Notes: generated by a model not told the origin, from the sequence alone. A stretch of DNA of 64,000 bases from an uncultured Eubacteriales bacterium (GCA_949285555.1 CASDYG010000003.1:231932-295931), one strand, 5' to 3'; shown: positions 45,072 to 55,074, counted from the first letter of the stretch. Numbers and translations are program-made.

Positions 45072-46823
45072 TTATTTATCACTGTTATTGACATTATCAG
45101 GTAATGCTGGATCTATCCAGATAGTTTTGTTGTTGGTAAAGATAACCATACCTGGCTTTGCACCAGAAGGCTTTTTTACATAACGTAAATATGTATAATC
45201 TACAGGAACATTATTGGAAAACCTTCCCTGACTGTGAAAGGCAGCAATAGCCGCAGATTGTTTTAGATCTTCCTCACTGGGAGTATAGCCTGGCGGAATG
45301 GAAAGCACTGCATGAGATCCATGTATGTCCTTAGTATGAAACCAAAGATCCGTCTTTTTTCCTTCCTTGAGACTAAGTCTGTGATTTTCTATGTTATTTC
45401 TGCCAACATACACAACAAGTCCACTATCTAACATATATTTGTGAGGCTTGTAGCTATCCTTTTTATTAGTAGTTATTTTCTTCTGATGCTTATTTTTTAT
45501 AAGACCCTCTGTTAATGCTTCTTCTTCAATAGCTTTTATATCATCTATGCTTCTTGCCAGCTCTAAGCTTGCTAAGAGAGTTTTTAGGTACTCTATCTGC
45601 TGCTGGACATCTTTAAGCTGTGATTTGGCTTTAATGAGCGTACGTTTACCTTTATTAAAGAGTGAGAAGTAACGCTGAGCATTTTCACTTGGACTTAGTT
45701 TTGGATCAAGCTGTATTTTAATCATAGAATTATCATAATAATTTTCCAACTCTATGCATTTGGAGCCGGTGTTAATCTTATACATATATGTAGTAAGTAA
45801 CTCACCAAATATACGAAATTCCTTGCTTTTTTCCGCCTTTTCCAAATCCTTTTGAATAGCAAGCTCTTTTCTTTGGGATTTTTTAAGTAATGATTTTAGC
45901 TGTGAGTTTAGTTTATTTGATCTCAGAGTTATCAGATTTGAACTGGTAATACCTTCAAAATAGGTCTCACAGCATGTAGAGGGGCTATCGCAAGGTTCAA
46001 GTGTGATGATGCCATCAAGATTTGTACTTGGAGATACTATATGAAAATCTGACAAATTGCCATTAGATCTTTCAAGATATGACATTGCAGAGCCCTCTTC
46101 AATGGCGCAACAGGTTTCCTTAATAAATTTTTGAGCAAATGAGGCAAATGAGTTACTAGTTTTAGTAATAAAACCAGTCTGAGTCTTAGTTAAATATAGA
46201 TCGTAAATTAGATTTGCTAATTTTAATGAGATTCCTCCTACTTCGCCCGACAGCTTTTTTCCATCATTAAAGAAAGGGTAGTCCTTCGCACTCATAAAAT
46301 CCTTAAATGGAATTTTATCCTGTACAGGGGGATATTCATATGGAAGAGAAGGTAGCATAGGCCTTGCAGAATTTGTATCTATGGATAGTGGTTTTAAGAC
46401 ATGTATAATCTGATTATTACTGGAATTTATCAGGCTTACATTGCTATGCCTGCCCATGATTTCTATGACTAATTTCTTTTCTATTTCATAGCCCATTTCA
46501 TCGAATGTATCAAAAGTAATTTCGATTATTCTCTCACTTTTATATTGTGAAATAGTCCTGATGCGACTGTTAGTCAGATGTTTTCTAAGTGCCATGGTAA
46601 ATGGGTAGGGTACAGAGGGATTTTCACGTTGAAGCTGGGTAAGATGCATACGTGCATCATTACCCTTTACATTTATGTAAAGCTGGTGCTTTTTCCCATT
46701 TGCATAGATATGAAATATTAGCTCAAACGAAGATGGCTGATAAATTTTATGCACCTTCCCCTGTCTCAGCTGTTTGTCAAGATGAGTGGCCATAGCCATA
46801 GTAAAAATACCATCAAAGCTCAT
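45072..46823 (-). CDS. rqcH: Ribosome quality-control protein RqcH (NFACT family)
   Basis: A 583-residue NFACT protein. NFACT-N (about 1-170; DGIFTMAMATHLDKQL) is followed by HhH and coiled-coil parts (about 300-430), and NFACT-R (about 450-570; SGLVVYVGRNNIENHRLSLKEGKKTDLWFHTKDIHGSHAVL). RqcH binds stalled 50S subunits and adds C-terminal alanine tails that mark peptides for degradation. The start follows GGGAG. It is separated from the rib genes by their terminator. Confidence 0.95.
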   Translation of the reverse strand: MSFDGIFTMAMATHLDKQLRQGKVHKIYQPSSFELIFHIYANGKKHQLYINVKGNDARMHLTQLQRENPSVPYPFTMALRKHLTNSRIRTISQYKSERIIEITFDTFDEMGYEIEKKLVIEIMGRHSNVSLINSSNNQIIHVLKPLSIDTNSARPMLPSLPYEYPPVQDKIPFKDFMSAKDYPFFNDGKKLSGEVGGISLKLANLIYDLYLTKTQTGFITKTSNSFASFAQKFIKETCCAIEEGSAMSYLERSNGNLSDFHIVSPSTNLDGIITLEPCDSPSTCCETYFEGITSSNLITLRSNKLNSQLKSLLKKSQRKELAIQKDLEKAEKSKEFRIFGELLTTYMYKINTGSKCIELENYYDNSMIKIQLDPKLSPSENAQRYFSLFNKGKRTLIKAKSQLKDVQQQIEYLKTLLASLELARSIDDIKAIEEEALTEGLIKNKHQKKITTNKKDSYKPHKYMLDSGLVVYVGRNNIENHRLSLKEGKKTDLWFHTKDIHGSHAVLSIPPGYTPSEEDLKQSAAIAAFHSQGRFSNNVPVDYTYLRYVKKPSGAKPGMVIFTNNKTIWIDPALPDNVNNSDK

Positions 46824-46861
46824 AACATATCTCCCGTTTATTTTCCTTATATTATACCAAA

Positions 46862-46888
46862 AAAATCAAGGGCTTGTCCCTTGATTTT
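46862..46888 (-). terminator. Terminator of the rib operon
   Basis: AAAATCAAGGG (46862-46872) pairs with CCCTTGATTTT (46878-46888), loop of five bases; on the minus strand the stem ends in a T tract. It lies 14 bases after ribH. Confidence 0.85.
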
Positions 46889-46902
46889 GATGTTTATAAA
46901 AT

Positions 46903-47364
46903 TTATACCATTGATTTTAATAAATTAACCATTTCTATCAGTCCAAGTGATACCTCAAACCCTTTGTTACCAGCTTTGGTTCCGGCTCGCTCTATAGCTT
47001 GCTCAATACTGTCGGTAGTCAATACACCAAACATAACAGGTTTTCCTTCTTTTAATGAAATTTGAGCTATTCCCTTTGTAACCTCATTGCAAACATAGTC
47101 ATAGTGAGATGTGCTTCCTCGGATAACGGCTCCAAGGCATATAACTCCGTCGTAATCTTTAGCAGCTAGTGTGCTGGCTGCAAGTGGTATTTCAAATGCT
47201 CCAGGAACCCATGCAATATGAATGTTTTCCTCCTTTACACCATGTCGCGTCAGACAGTCTAAAGCCCCGTCAAGAAGCTTGCCAGTAATAAATTCATTAA
47301 ATCTGCTGATAACAATTGCTACCTTTATATGCTCGCCATATAAATTTCCTTCAAATGATTTCAT
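46903..47364 (-). CDS. ribH: Lumazine synthase
   Basis: The 153-residue enzyme condenses 5-amino-6-ribitylaminouracil with dihydroxybutanone phosphate to 6,7-dimethyl-8-ribityllumazine. Conserved blocks: [45 protein letters not shown] (active His) and [32 protein letters not shown] precedes the start. It is the last gene of ribD-ribE-ribBA-ribH. Confidence 0.98.
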   Translation of the reverse strand: MKSFEGNLYGEHIKVAIVISRFNEFITGKLLDGALDCLTRHGVKEENIHIAWVPGAFEIPLAASTLAAKDYDGVICLGAVIRGSTSHYDYVCNEVTKGIAQISLKEGKPVMFGVLTTDSIEQAIERAGTKAGNKGFEVSLGLIEMVNLLKSMV

Positions 47365-47397
47365 AATTCCTCCTTTAGCTTGTGTAATATATAATCA

Positions 47398-48606
47398 CTA
47401 ATTAAATTGATTTAAAATATGCCCCATTTTTTCCTTTTTAGTTTTGAGATAGAATTCGTCTTCTTCATTTTTCTCTATCTCAATAGGTACTCGCCCAGAG
47501 ATGGTAATACCAAATTCTTCCAGCTGATATACCTTGTCGGGGTTATTGGTCATAAGTCTCATACTCTTAATGCCAAGATCTTTTAGTATCTGTGCACCAA
47601 TATAGTATTCTCTAAGGTCACCGTCAAATCCAAGGGCTAAATTGGCCTCTAAAGTATCCATGCCTTTATCCTGCAAGGTATAAGCTCTAAGCTTATTAAT
47701 AAGTCCAATACCTCTTCCTTCCTGACGCATATACAGGACTACTCCACGACCTTCGGCTTCAATATTTGAAAGAGCCTTCGCTAGCTGCTGACCACAGTCG
47801 CAGCGTTTTGAACCAAAGGCGTCCCCGGTGAGGCATTCAGAATGTACTCTACATAAAATATTTTCTCCATTTCCAATATCACCTTTGATTATAGCAACAT
47901 GGTGTTCTCCATTTAAGATATTTACATAGCCTCTTGCAATAAAATCTCCATATTTAGTTGGTAGATTTGCACAAGTAGCCATAGTTACAAGCTTATCATG
48001 ACATTTACGATATTGTTGTAATGCCTTAATAGATATGAACTTCAGATTGTGTTCACAGGCAAATTCATATAGTTCACTTGTTCGCATCATATGACCATCA
48101 TTAGCCATTATTTCACAGCAAAGCCCACATTCCTTAAGTCCTGCAAGCCTTAGTAGATCAACCGTTGCCTCCGTATGTCCATTTCGCTCAAGCACACCGT
48201 TTGAATTTGCCATTAGAGGAAACATGTGTCCTGGGCGCCTAAAATCTTCAGCTACTGCATTTTCATCTACACAGGCCTTAGCGGTGATACTGCGTTCATG
48301 AGCCGAAATACCTGTAGTAGTAGAAATATGATCTATACTTACGGCAAATGCGGTCTGATGATTGTCTGTATTTGCTGTTACCATCTGAGGAAGGTTTAAT
48401 CTTTGACAGTATTCCTTGGACATAGGCATGCAGATAAGCCCCTTGCCATGAGTTGCCATAAAATTGATATTATCAGATGAAGCATGTTGAGCCGCACAGA
48501 TAAGATCACCTTCATTTTCCCTGTCCTCATCATCAATACAGATAATTATTTCACCTTTTTTTAATGCATCCAACGCTTCATTTATGGTATTCATCCTAAT
48601 TTCCAT
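47398..48606 (-). CDS. ribBA: Bifunctional DHBP synthase / GTP cyclohydrolase II
   Basis: A 402-residue fusion supplying both branches of riboflavin synthesis. The RibB half (1-205) has [16 protein letters not shown] and [15 protein letters not shown]; the RibA half has the zinc Cys cluster [18 protein letters not shown] and the catalytic region [18 protein letters not shown] is six bases before ATG 48606. Complete. Confidence 0.98.
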   Translation of the reverse strand: MEIRMNTINEALDALKKGEIIICIDDEDRENEGDLICAAQHASSDNINFMATHGKGLICMPMSKEYCQRLNLPQMVTANTDNHQTAFAVSIDHISTTTGISAHERSITAKACVDENAVAEDFRRPGHMFPLMANSNGVLERNGHTEATVDLLRLAGLKECGLCCEIMANDGHMMRTSELYEFACEHNLKFISIKALQQYRKCHDKLVTMATCANLPTKYGDFIARGYVNILNGEHHVAIIKGDIGNGENILCRVHSECLTGDAFGSKRCDCGQQLAKALSNIEAEGRGVVLYMRQEGRGIGLINKLRAYTLQDKGMDTLEANLALGFDGDLREYYIGAQILKDLGIKSMRLMTNNPDKVYQLEEFGITISGRVPIEIEKNEEDEFYLKTKKEKMGHILNQFN

Positions 48607-48621
48607 AATTCCTCCTTGTAG

Positions 48622-49320
48622 CTAGAGGGTTAAAAACCCATTTTCTGAAAGTAGCTTCTTAAGCTTAATATCGTTGCTTTTATTTATATCATTGTTCTTA
48701 GTGGTATGAATTTTGGCAGTACTATTAGCAAATTTATCTATGGCATATTTTTTTGCATATTTTCCCATAATATCAGTTTCGATATTTACCGTATCGCCTG
48801 CTCTTTTATGGGTTAGTGTAGTCTCTGACTGTGTAAAGGGGATAATTGAAACCTGAAATTCAGTCGTTGTCAAATCTGATATGGTGAGGCTGATACCGTC
48901 AATAGCCACAGAACCCTTATACACCATTGCATTTAGTATTTCAGCGGGAGGCTTGATAGTAAATACAAGACTTTCACCATCAGGCCTGATATTTGTTATG
49001 GTACCTGTTCCGTCAATATGGCCAGATACAATGTGACCTCCAAGAGGTGTCTGTGGAGTTAGAGCAGGTTCAAGATTGACCTTACTGCCTACGCTAAGCT
49101 TGGAAAAATAGCTTTTACGCAATGACTCTCCCATGATGAAAAAATCTAATATCCTGCCACGAATACGTGTTACCGTAAGGCACATTCCATTTACGGCAAT
49201 GCTGTCTCCAAGCCTGACATCTTTATGTACCTTGCTACAAAGTATTCCTATTTCAAAGCCTGAAGTCACTGCTTTTCGGGATACTATTTTTCCTACCTCA
49301 ATAATTATTCCTGTGAACAT
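48622..49320 (-). CDS. ribE: Riboflavin synthase alpha chain
   Basis: A 232-residue protein with two similar lumazine-binding barrels (about 1-97 and 98-190): MFTGIIIEVGKI, LTPQTPLGGHIVSGHIDGTG and KGSVAIDGISLTI. It dismutates two lumazines to riboflavin. A C-terminal extension of about 35 Asn/Lys-rich residues is longer than usual. AAAGGAGC precedes the start. Confidence 0.96.
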   Translation of the reverse strand: MFTGIIIEVGKIVSRKAVTSGFEIGILCSKVHKDVRLGDSIAVNGMCLTVTRIRGRILDFFIMGESLRKSYFSKLSVGSKVNLEPALTPQTPLGGHIVSGHIDGTGTITNIRPDGESLVFTIKPPAEILNAMVYKGSVAIDGISLTISDLTTTEFQVSIIPFTQSETTLTHKRAGDTVNIETDIMGKYAKKYAIDKFANSTAKIHTTKNNDINKSNDIKLKKLLSENGFLTL

Positions 49321-49424
49321 TATGCTCCTTTCTATATTTTTCGCATGTGTTAAGTGGATATTTATATTTATCTTGAAAATAAAATATCCTAAAAATCCTA
49401 GAATATGTTAGTGATAATAAATGT

Positions 49425-50915
49425 TTAGCCTATGTGCCCTTCCACGATAATATCAGTTTCCATGGTGCGTGATGTCATGGATGAAAGCGTTAGAGCAGTG
49501 CCCATATCTAAGATAGGGGGACCTGAAACAGGTAATTTTGCAGTAAGACCTGATACAAGCTTGCTGCCTATATGTATATGGCAGTAATCGGCAAGTCCTT
49601 CACATACCAGCATTCCATGAATATGGCTTCCACCTTCGACCAGTATAGATGTAGGTGGATAATCTGAGATAGATAGCTTATATAGCAGATCTGCCAAAGA
49701 AGGTATGAATTTATCTGAATGCTTGGAAGGTTTGCAAAGAATCATGGTACAGCCATTAGCTCTCAAATTTAATATTTTCTTTTCGTGAGGTGCCTTCATG
49801 GAGCGTGGTAAATACTCTGGAGCAACTGTAGCTATATGAGTATGAGATACTTTACTATTCCTTATTAAATAAAGCTCTTCAGATAGATTAAGACTTCCAC
49901 TGCAAATAATCGGTACAGGGCTTAGTCCCGATTCGAGACGACAATTTAGCTTAGGGTTATCCATTGAGGCTGTGCCAGCGCCAATCAGAATATGTGAGTA
50001 TAGATTTCTCAGTCTGTGGGTGTGGCGAAGAGCCAAATCTCCACTAATCCACTTAGAATGGCCCGAATCGGTAGCAATACGACCGTCCAAAGTCATTGCA
50101 TATTTCATGGCTATAAAGGATCTATTTTTTTCATGATTATGTAAAAATATTCTGTTTACATCTTTTCCCAGGCTTCCTAAAACATTGTCCGTAACCTGTA
50201 TTTTTGCTTCTTTTAAAAGACGCATACCTTTGCCGGCTACTTTTTTGTTGGGATCTATTAACGAGATAATGACGCTTGTCAGTTTTTTTTCAATTATCAG
50301 CTTGCTGCAGGGAGGTTGTTTCCCCTGATGGCAGCATGGCTCTAGAGTGACATACAATTTAGATGACTTGAGTAAATGCCCTAGCTTATGATCACAGTTT
50401 TTTATAGCCATTGCTTCACCATGAAGACTGCCGTAGTTTAGATGAGCACCCCACGAAGCTATGTGATCCTCATAAGTTATTATAGCTCCTACAAGAGGAT
50501 TGCTCTTTGTATGCCCAACGCCAAGAGTAGAAAGAATGTAGGCAAGTAGCATATGAACCTCATGCCTAATTGTTATAATTATTTGGCTGTCAATAAGTCT
50601 TGATTCATTGTATTTTCTAACTGCAATGCTATCCTCTAATACCTCAGCGGCTACGAGGTACGACTTATAATCAATAATCATTTTAGGCAGCCTATATGTA
50701 CCTAGGTTTAAATATTCTACATCTACCAGACATTGATCGAGAATTTGCTCTGCCATTGAAATAGTAGGAAACAAATTCTCTCGTAAATTACATCTGTGAT
50801 TCAGCTCCTCCTTACTGATCTCTAAAAGCTCCGGACAAGGAAGGGGGAGAAGTATAGTCGTTTTTTTAAAATTTAGTTTAAGGTTTTTGCCTTTTACCTC
50901 AATTCTCATTTTCAC
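49425..50915 (-). CDS. ribD: Bifunctional riboflavin deaminase-reductase RibD with N-terminal extension
   Basis: A 496-residue protein, about 130 longer than usual RibD. The deaminase domain starts near residue 118 (NPLVGAIITYEDHI), with the zinc site HGE (for HAE) and PCCHQGKQPPC. The reductase domain (about 265-496) has MKYAMTLDGRIATDSGHSKWISG and ILVEGGSHIHG. The first 115 residues are an unassigned domain with no signal peptide. The pathway step is deamination and side-chain reduction of the pyrimidine intermediate. It starts at GTG 50915 or ATG 50909; the upstream GGTGAG is weak. Controlled by the FMN riboswitch. Confidence 0.92.
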   Translation of the reverse strand: MKMRIEVKGKNLKLNFKKTTILLPLPCPELLEISKEELNHRCNLRENLFPTISMAEQILDQCLVDVEYLNLGTYRLPKMIIDYKSYLVAAEVLEDSIAVRKYNESRLIDSQIIITIRHEVHMLLAYILSTLGVGHTKSNPLVGAIITYEDHIASWGAHLNYGSLHGEAMAIKNCDHKLGHLLKSSKLYVTLEPCCHQGKQPPCSKLIIEKKLTSVIISLIDPNKKVAGKGMRLLKEAKIQVTDNVLGSLGKDVNRIFLHNHEKNRSFIAMKYAMTLDGRIATDSGHSKWISGDLALRHTHRLRNLYSHILIGAGTASMDNPKLNCRLESGLSPVPIICSGSLNLSEELYLIRNSKVSHTHIATVAPEYLPRSMKAPHEKKILNLRANGCTMILCKPSKHSDKFIPSLADLLYKLSISDYPPTSILVEGGSHIHGMLVCEGLADYCHIHIGSKLVSGLTAKLPVSGPPILDMGTALTLSSMTSRTMETDIIVEGHIG

Positions 50916-50937
50916 TCACCACATACTTTATGTAATT

Positions 50938-50962
50938 AAAAAAGCCCTGATATGATCAGGGC
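50938..50962 (-). terminator. Riboswitch expression-platform terminator
   Basis: GCCCTGAT (50944-50951) pairs with ATCAGGGC (50955-50962); on the minus strand it ends in six T. Its place between aptamer and ribD indicates control by premature termination when FMN is bound. Confidence 0.85.
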
Positions 50963-51027
50963 ATAAGGTCAAAATTATACATGAAGGTAATATGTATATA
51001 CATAAACAATCAATGAATTTTGTTCTT

Positions 51028-51141
51028 ATCTTCTTCCATCCAGACTATACTGTCGGTCTTGGAATTTCACCAAGTCAGCCTAGGAAACCTAGGGTCGTGG
51101 ACTATCACCACCGGTCGGGAATCTCACCCTGCCCTGAAGAT
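51028..51141 (-). promoter_or_regulatory. FMN riboswitch (RFN element) of the rib operon
   Basis: On the minus strand the aptamer opens with P1 ATCTTC and contains the conserved RFN blocks AGGGCAGGGTGAGATTCC, GACCGGTGGTGATAGTCC, GGTGAAATTCC and ACCGACAGTATAGTCTGGAT, and closes with GAAGAT pairing to the 5' end. These are the diagnostic core sequences of the six-helix FMN aptamer. It controls ribD-ribE-ribBA-ribH. Confidence 0.97.
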
Positions 51142-51245
51142 TTTTTTACTATATGAAACAAGCATAGCATAAAAAAATATAAAAAGCAAGAAAAAAGTTG
51201 GAACTAATTTTTGCATATATAGGTAAGATAGATATGGAGGTAGCA

Positions 51246-52019
51246 ATGATTATTCCATTATTTACTCAGACAGTACCAAGGCATGGTAGTTTATTAGGTA
51301 TGACCTTAGCATATACATTAAATAAGGCGTTTCATAAAAAGCTAATGTATATCAGCTTAGAAAGCTTTAATTACTTAGATAAACTTATGAGTGAGAAAAT
51401 ATCTCTATCATCATATATCGTTAGAAATAGCTGCATAGATGAAAAGCTGTTTGGTGATATTGTTGGTGAAAGTATTAATAGCAAAGATATGGTTGGTAGC
51501 TGGAGCAAGGGAGTTGATTATATTTATAATACAAATTTTACCCAATGCTTTTTGGTAGAAAAATATTATGATGTCATTAAGTTAATTGAAGATTTTCATG
51601 ATGAAAATTTATATGATGTTATCCTTATAAATCTCGGATCATCATATAGTCCTTTTATTCCTTATTTTTTTAAATATTATGTGACTATGATGATTTCAGA
51701 TGAAGCAGACGATAGCAGAAAACACATAATAGAAGCAGCAAAATATCATCGTGAAACTATATATACAGATGTGGTAAACACATCAAAATTAAAGGACACA
51801 TATAAGGCAGATTTTGATATGGTTTATGCAACATTAGTAAGAGCCTTTAGTCAGGATAGTAACGGTGAAATAGAGATAGGAGGTATGGACAATTTTGCAC
51901 AAGCTACAAATACCAGTATAAGCTTCGACGAGCTTGGAGAGAAACTGGAGCAATCCCTTGAGCTATACAATGATCTCAAATATCTTACAAGCTGTTATTT
52001 AAATAAAATATCTCGGTAA
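51246..52019 (+). CDS. TadZ/CpaE-like protein with degenerate P-loop
   Basis: A 257-residue protein at the head of the Tad locus. The N-terminus resembles a MinD/CpaE fold (MIIPLFTQTVPRHGSLLGMTLAYTLN...KKLMYISLE), but the Walker A lysines are missing: the loop reads TVPRHGSLLGMT. YDVILINLGSSYSP corresponds to the Walker B strand. TadZ proteins mark the pilus assembly site and often have atypical ATP loops. The start at 51246 follows GGAGG five bases upstream; an upstream TTG has no such site. Confidence 0.7.
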   Translation: MIIPLFTQTVPRHGSLLGMTLAYTLNKAFHKKLMYISLESFNYLDKLMSEKISLSSYIVRNSCIDEKLFGDIVGESINSKDMVGSWSKGVDYIYNTNFTQCFLVEKYYDVIKLIEDFHDENLYDVILINLGSSYSPFIPYFFKYYVTMMISDEADDSRKHIIEAAKYHRETIYTDVVNTSKLKDTYKADFDMVYATLVRAFSQDSNGEIEIGGMDNFAQATNTSISFDELGEKLEQSLELYNDLKYLTSCYLNKISR

Positions 52020-52020
52020 G

Positions 52021-53259
52021 GTGGTTGCTGTGAAAAATAGACTAATAAAAATTTCCGATATCATATTAGATGATATGAGAGAGTATATTAAAAATGCTAA
52101 TGTGACTGATGAGCAGGAGAAAAAAGGTAAAATTTTAGATAAAATTTTCCGTAGTGTAATAAGACTTGGCATAAGTCACAATGAAGCTAGTTTCGTAATT
52201 AGCAGAGTACTGCTTCAACTGTTTTTTCCACTTAGTATCATTCAGCCATTTATAATAGATAATAAAATAAATGAAATCATGGTAAATAGCTACAACATGA
52301 TTTTTATAGAGGAAAATGGAATCCTTAAAAAAACTGATTGTCAATTTTCCAGTACAGAGGAATTAGAGGAGGTAATTAGAAAAATAGCTGCTAGTGTCAA
52401 GAGGGAATTTAATGAAATGAATCCAATCTTAGATGCCAGAGTGGTCGAAACAGGGGCAAGAGTTAATGGCGTATATAAAAATATTGCCCTTGGAGGGCCG
52501 ACTCTTACTATAAGAAAATTTGCATCAGAAAAGCTTACGATAGAAGATATGGTAAATTGTGGAACCTTAACTAATGAAGTTGCGGATTTTTTGAAAGACG
52601 TAGTAAGGGCTGGTTACAATATTTTTATCAGTGGAGGTACTTCATCAGGAAAGACGACTTTTCTAAATGCCATGGCTAGTTTTATACCCAAACATGAGAG
52701 GGTTATTGTCATTGAAGACTCAGCAGAGCTTGATATAAAATCTGTGCCTAACATTATAAGCATGGAATGTAGAAATGCTAATTCTATGGGCCTTGGTATG
52801 GTGGATATGGCAGGTCTTATTAAAAGTAGCCTTAGAATGCGTCCAGACAGAATAATAATAGGAGAAGTGAGAGGTAGAGAAGTATTTCAAATGCTACAGG
52901 CACTTTGTACTGGCCATTCAGGGAGCATGTCTACTGGACATGGAAATTCTGTGAGGAGCATGCTCAGTCGTTTGGAATCCATGTATCTAATGGAAACAAG
53001 TGTACCCATAAGCGCCATAGCTGTGCAGATATGTGAAGCTATTGACATTATGATACATTTGGAAAGAGACAGGTATGGTAGGAGAAGGGTGAGTGAAATA
53101 TGTGAAATACTAGGCTATAAAAATGGTGAATATGTGTTAAATAAATTGTTTGAGCGTAATAAAGATGGCCTGTTAAAAACCGCAGGAGGTACATTGAAAA
53201 ATTTAGGGAAAATGCATAGATTTAACTTAGAACTGGAGAATAAAAATGGAAAAAAATAA
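52021..53259 (+). CDS. cpaF: CpaF/TadA-type secretion ATPase
   Basis: A 412-residue hexameric ATPase that drives Flp pilus assembly. The N-terminal domain contains the typical EIMVNSYNMIFIEENG; the catalytic part has Walker A GGTSSGKTTFLNA (about 203-215), the Asp box VIVIEDSAELD, Walker B RPDRIIIGEVRG and the His box GHSGSMSTGHGNSVRSML. Start is GTG 52021 or 52030; AAGGTGG favours the second. It overlaps the TadB-like gene by 14 bases. Confidence 0.95.
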   Translation: MVAVKNRLIKISDIILDDMREYIKNANVTDEQEKKGKILDKIFRSVIRLGISHNEASFVISRVLLQLFFPLSIIQPFIIDNKINEIMVNSYNMIFIEENGILKKTDCQFSSTEELEEVIRKIAASVKREFNEMNPILDARVVETGARVNGVYKNIALGGPTLTIRKFASEKLTIEDMVNCGTLTNEVADFLKDVVRAGYNIFISGGTSSGKTTFLNAMASFIPKHERVIVIEDSAELDIKSVPNIISMECRNANSMGLGMVDMAGLIKSSLRMRPDRIIIGEVRGREVFQMLQALCTGHSGSMSTGHGNSVRSMLSRLESMYLMETSVPISAIAVQICEAIDIMIHLERDRYGRRRVSEICEILGYKNGEYVLNKLFERNKDGLLKTAGGTLKNLGKMHRFNLELENKNGKK

Positions 53260-54019
53260 GCAAATATTTTCAATTCATGAAAAGTTAAATATTAATCTTA
53301 AGAAGCACAGATTCATGCCCATTGCCATTAGCATAAATGCCCTGTCCGGAGTGATGATTTGCCATATGTTCTTTGGAAGACCGTGTATTGGCTTACTTTG
53401 TACCCTTGCAAGCAAGTATACCTGCAACTATATGCATAATTACTTTATAGATAAAAGAAAAAGACAGATGAATAAAATAGTTAGAGACTTTTTATTTAAT
53501 ATTTCTGCATATCTTGAAATAGGTCATTGCTTGGGTGATTGTGCCATTCTAACACTGGATAAGATGAACTCAATATACGGAAATGATAATGAATTTTGCC
53601 GGGCACTAGCTTCATTTAAAAACAACATGCAAATTTCAGGAATCGGGGAAGAAGAAGCATTTGCAATTCTTGTAGATCAAATAGAGCATGAAGATTTGAA
53701 GGGGTTTTACCAAATTTTTTCCATTTGCAGAAAATCGGGAGGTAACTTAATTGAAGCATGTAACAATGCGGCACGCATCATAGGGGAAAAGCTAACTATG
53801 GAACAAGATATAAGTGCCATCTTAGCACAGCGAAAAATGGAAGGCAGAATAATGTCTATCATGCCATTTGCATTAGTTGGACTAATATCGTTCACAGCAC
53901 CAGAGTATTTAGAGCCTATGTACACCAGTATAGGTGGAATCGTTGTAATGGCATTAGCCCTGACTATGACACTTATGGGTATTTACATGATGGAAAGGAT
54001 AGTGAGAATTGAAGTGTAG
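53246..54019 (+). CDS. tadB: TadB-like inner membrane platform protein
   Basis: A 257-residue type II secretion F-domain protein. Two helices near the N-terminus (about 25-65), a cytoplasmic helical region (about 70-190; LGDCAILTLDKMNSIYG, GFYQIFSICRKSGGNLIEACNNAARII) and two C-terminal helices (about 207-250). TadB and TadC form the platform through which pilin is added. Position after cpaF supports the call. Confidence 0.85.
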   Translation: MEKNKQIFSIHEKLNINLKKHRFMPIAISINALSGVMICHMFFGRPCIGLLCTLASKYTCNYMHNYFIDKRKRQMNKIVRDFLFNISAYLEIGHCLGDCAILTLDKMNSIYGNDNEFCRALASFKNNMQISGIGEEEAFAILVDQIEHEDLKGFYQIFSICRKSGGNLIEACNNAARIIGEKLTMEQDISAILAQRKMEGRIMSIMPFALVGLISFTAPEYLEPMYTSIGGIVVMALALTMTLMGIYMMERIVRIEV

Positions 54020-55028
54020 GTTACGGTATCTAACAACAGAGATAAAGAGCATGCTCCTAGTAAAGAATGAACGTAGTAGACTTTTTTTGATAATAGTAGT
54101 TACGCTTGTTTTGTTTTTTGTTGCTATGTACAAAAGCATGAACACCCCTTTTACACTATATGAAACAGATGGAAAAATACAAAAAATTCATTTAAATGAG
54201 ATGTTATCTGATAATGCCAAGCGCATAAACTTAAGAATGGAGGTAAATGGTGAGGATGAGGTCGTAAGTATATCATGGAAGAAGAAAACAGTAAAAAAAG
54301 AGAGAAAGAAAAAGAGTATTGTAGGTAAGGAAAGTGAGGTACGTGAGAAAGAAAGGCTAATTAGAAAACTAAAAAAAGTAGAAAAACAGAGCCTTTATTT
54401 GCCACAAAGTTTGGCAAATGGCAAGAAGATAAGCTGGAGGTATGAAAAAGATCAAAGCTACCTTTATATTTTGCTCATTCCACCTATTTATATAATATGC
54501 TTTATAACGCAGCGAAAAAGTAGAAAACGTAAAACCAGGGAGGATATTTTCAGGAGGATATTAATTGAAATTCCTCAGATAAACCACAGGCTGATTTTAT
54601 TACTGGAAAGTGGACTTGTAATAGGTGACGCACTCATTAGAATAGGAGAAAGCTATGGCAGAAAGGAGGTGTCAACTGGCAGAAAGGAGGTGTCAGCCAG
54701 AAAGAATCCTGTGGCAGAACTTATTTACGAGGCAACAATGGAAAGTAAGCTGCTTAATATAAATCCTATAGAGCATTTTTATAGTAGAGCTTTAAAGCTA
54801 GGAAATCCAACCCTTAGCAGATTTGCCTCTGTTATCTATGATAGTGCCAATAAGGGTAGCCAGCTTAAGGAAAAGCTTCAGGAAGAAGGACATCTGTTAT
54901 GGAATGAACGTAAGAAAAGTGCACAGGAAATGGGGAAGGTGGCAGAAGCAAAACTAATGCTTCCCTTATCAATTATGCTTTTGGCATTGCTAATGATTAC
55001 TGCAATGCCTGCGATGTTAAATATGTAA
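54009..55028 (+). CDS. tadC: TadC-like inner membrane platform protein
   Basis: A 339-residue protein. An N-terminal helix (about 22-38) is followed by a Lys-rich region (about 90-125), a second helix (about 150-165) and a GspF-type domain (about 180-339; INHRLILLLESGLVIGDALIRIG, GNPTLSRFASVIYDSANKGSQL) ending in a hydrophobic helix. A 21-base tandem repeat encodes GRKEVST-GRKEVSA inside the domain. The start is TTG 54009, overlapping tadB, or an internal ATG near 54049. Confidence 0.8.
   Translation: MKCRLRYLTTEIKSMLLVKNERSRLFLIIVVTLVLFFVAMYKSMNTPFTLYETDGKIQKIHLNEMLSDNAKRINLRMEVNGEDEVVSISWKKKTVKKERKKKSIVGKESEVREKERLIRKLKKVEKQSLYLPQSLANGKKISWRYEKDQSYLYILLIPPIYIICFITQRKSRKRKTREDIFRRILIEIPQINHRLILLLESGLVIGDALIRIGESYGRKEVSTGRKEVSARKNPVAELIYEATMESKLLNINPIEHFYSRALKLGNPTLSRFASVIYDSANKGSQLKEKLQEEGHLLWNERKKSAQEMGKVAEAKLMLPLSIMLLALLMITAMPAMLNM
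54657..54698 (+). repeat. 21-base tandem repeat inside tadC
   Basis: Two copies (54657-54677, 54678-54698) share GGCAGAAAGGAGGTGTCA and differ only in the last three bases. Each contains AAAGGAGGTG, a full anti-16S match, inside coding sequence. Confidence 0.9.
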
Positions 55029-55074
55029 AACAAAACGGATAAGTATTTTAATGTTTAATATGAAAGGAGATAAT

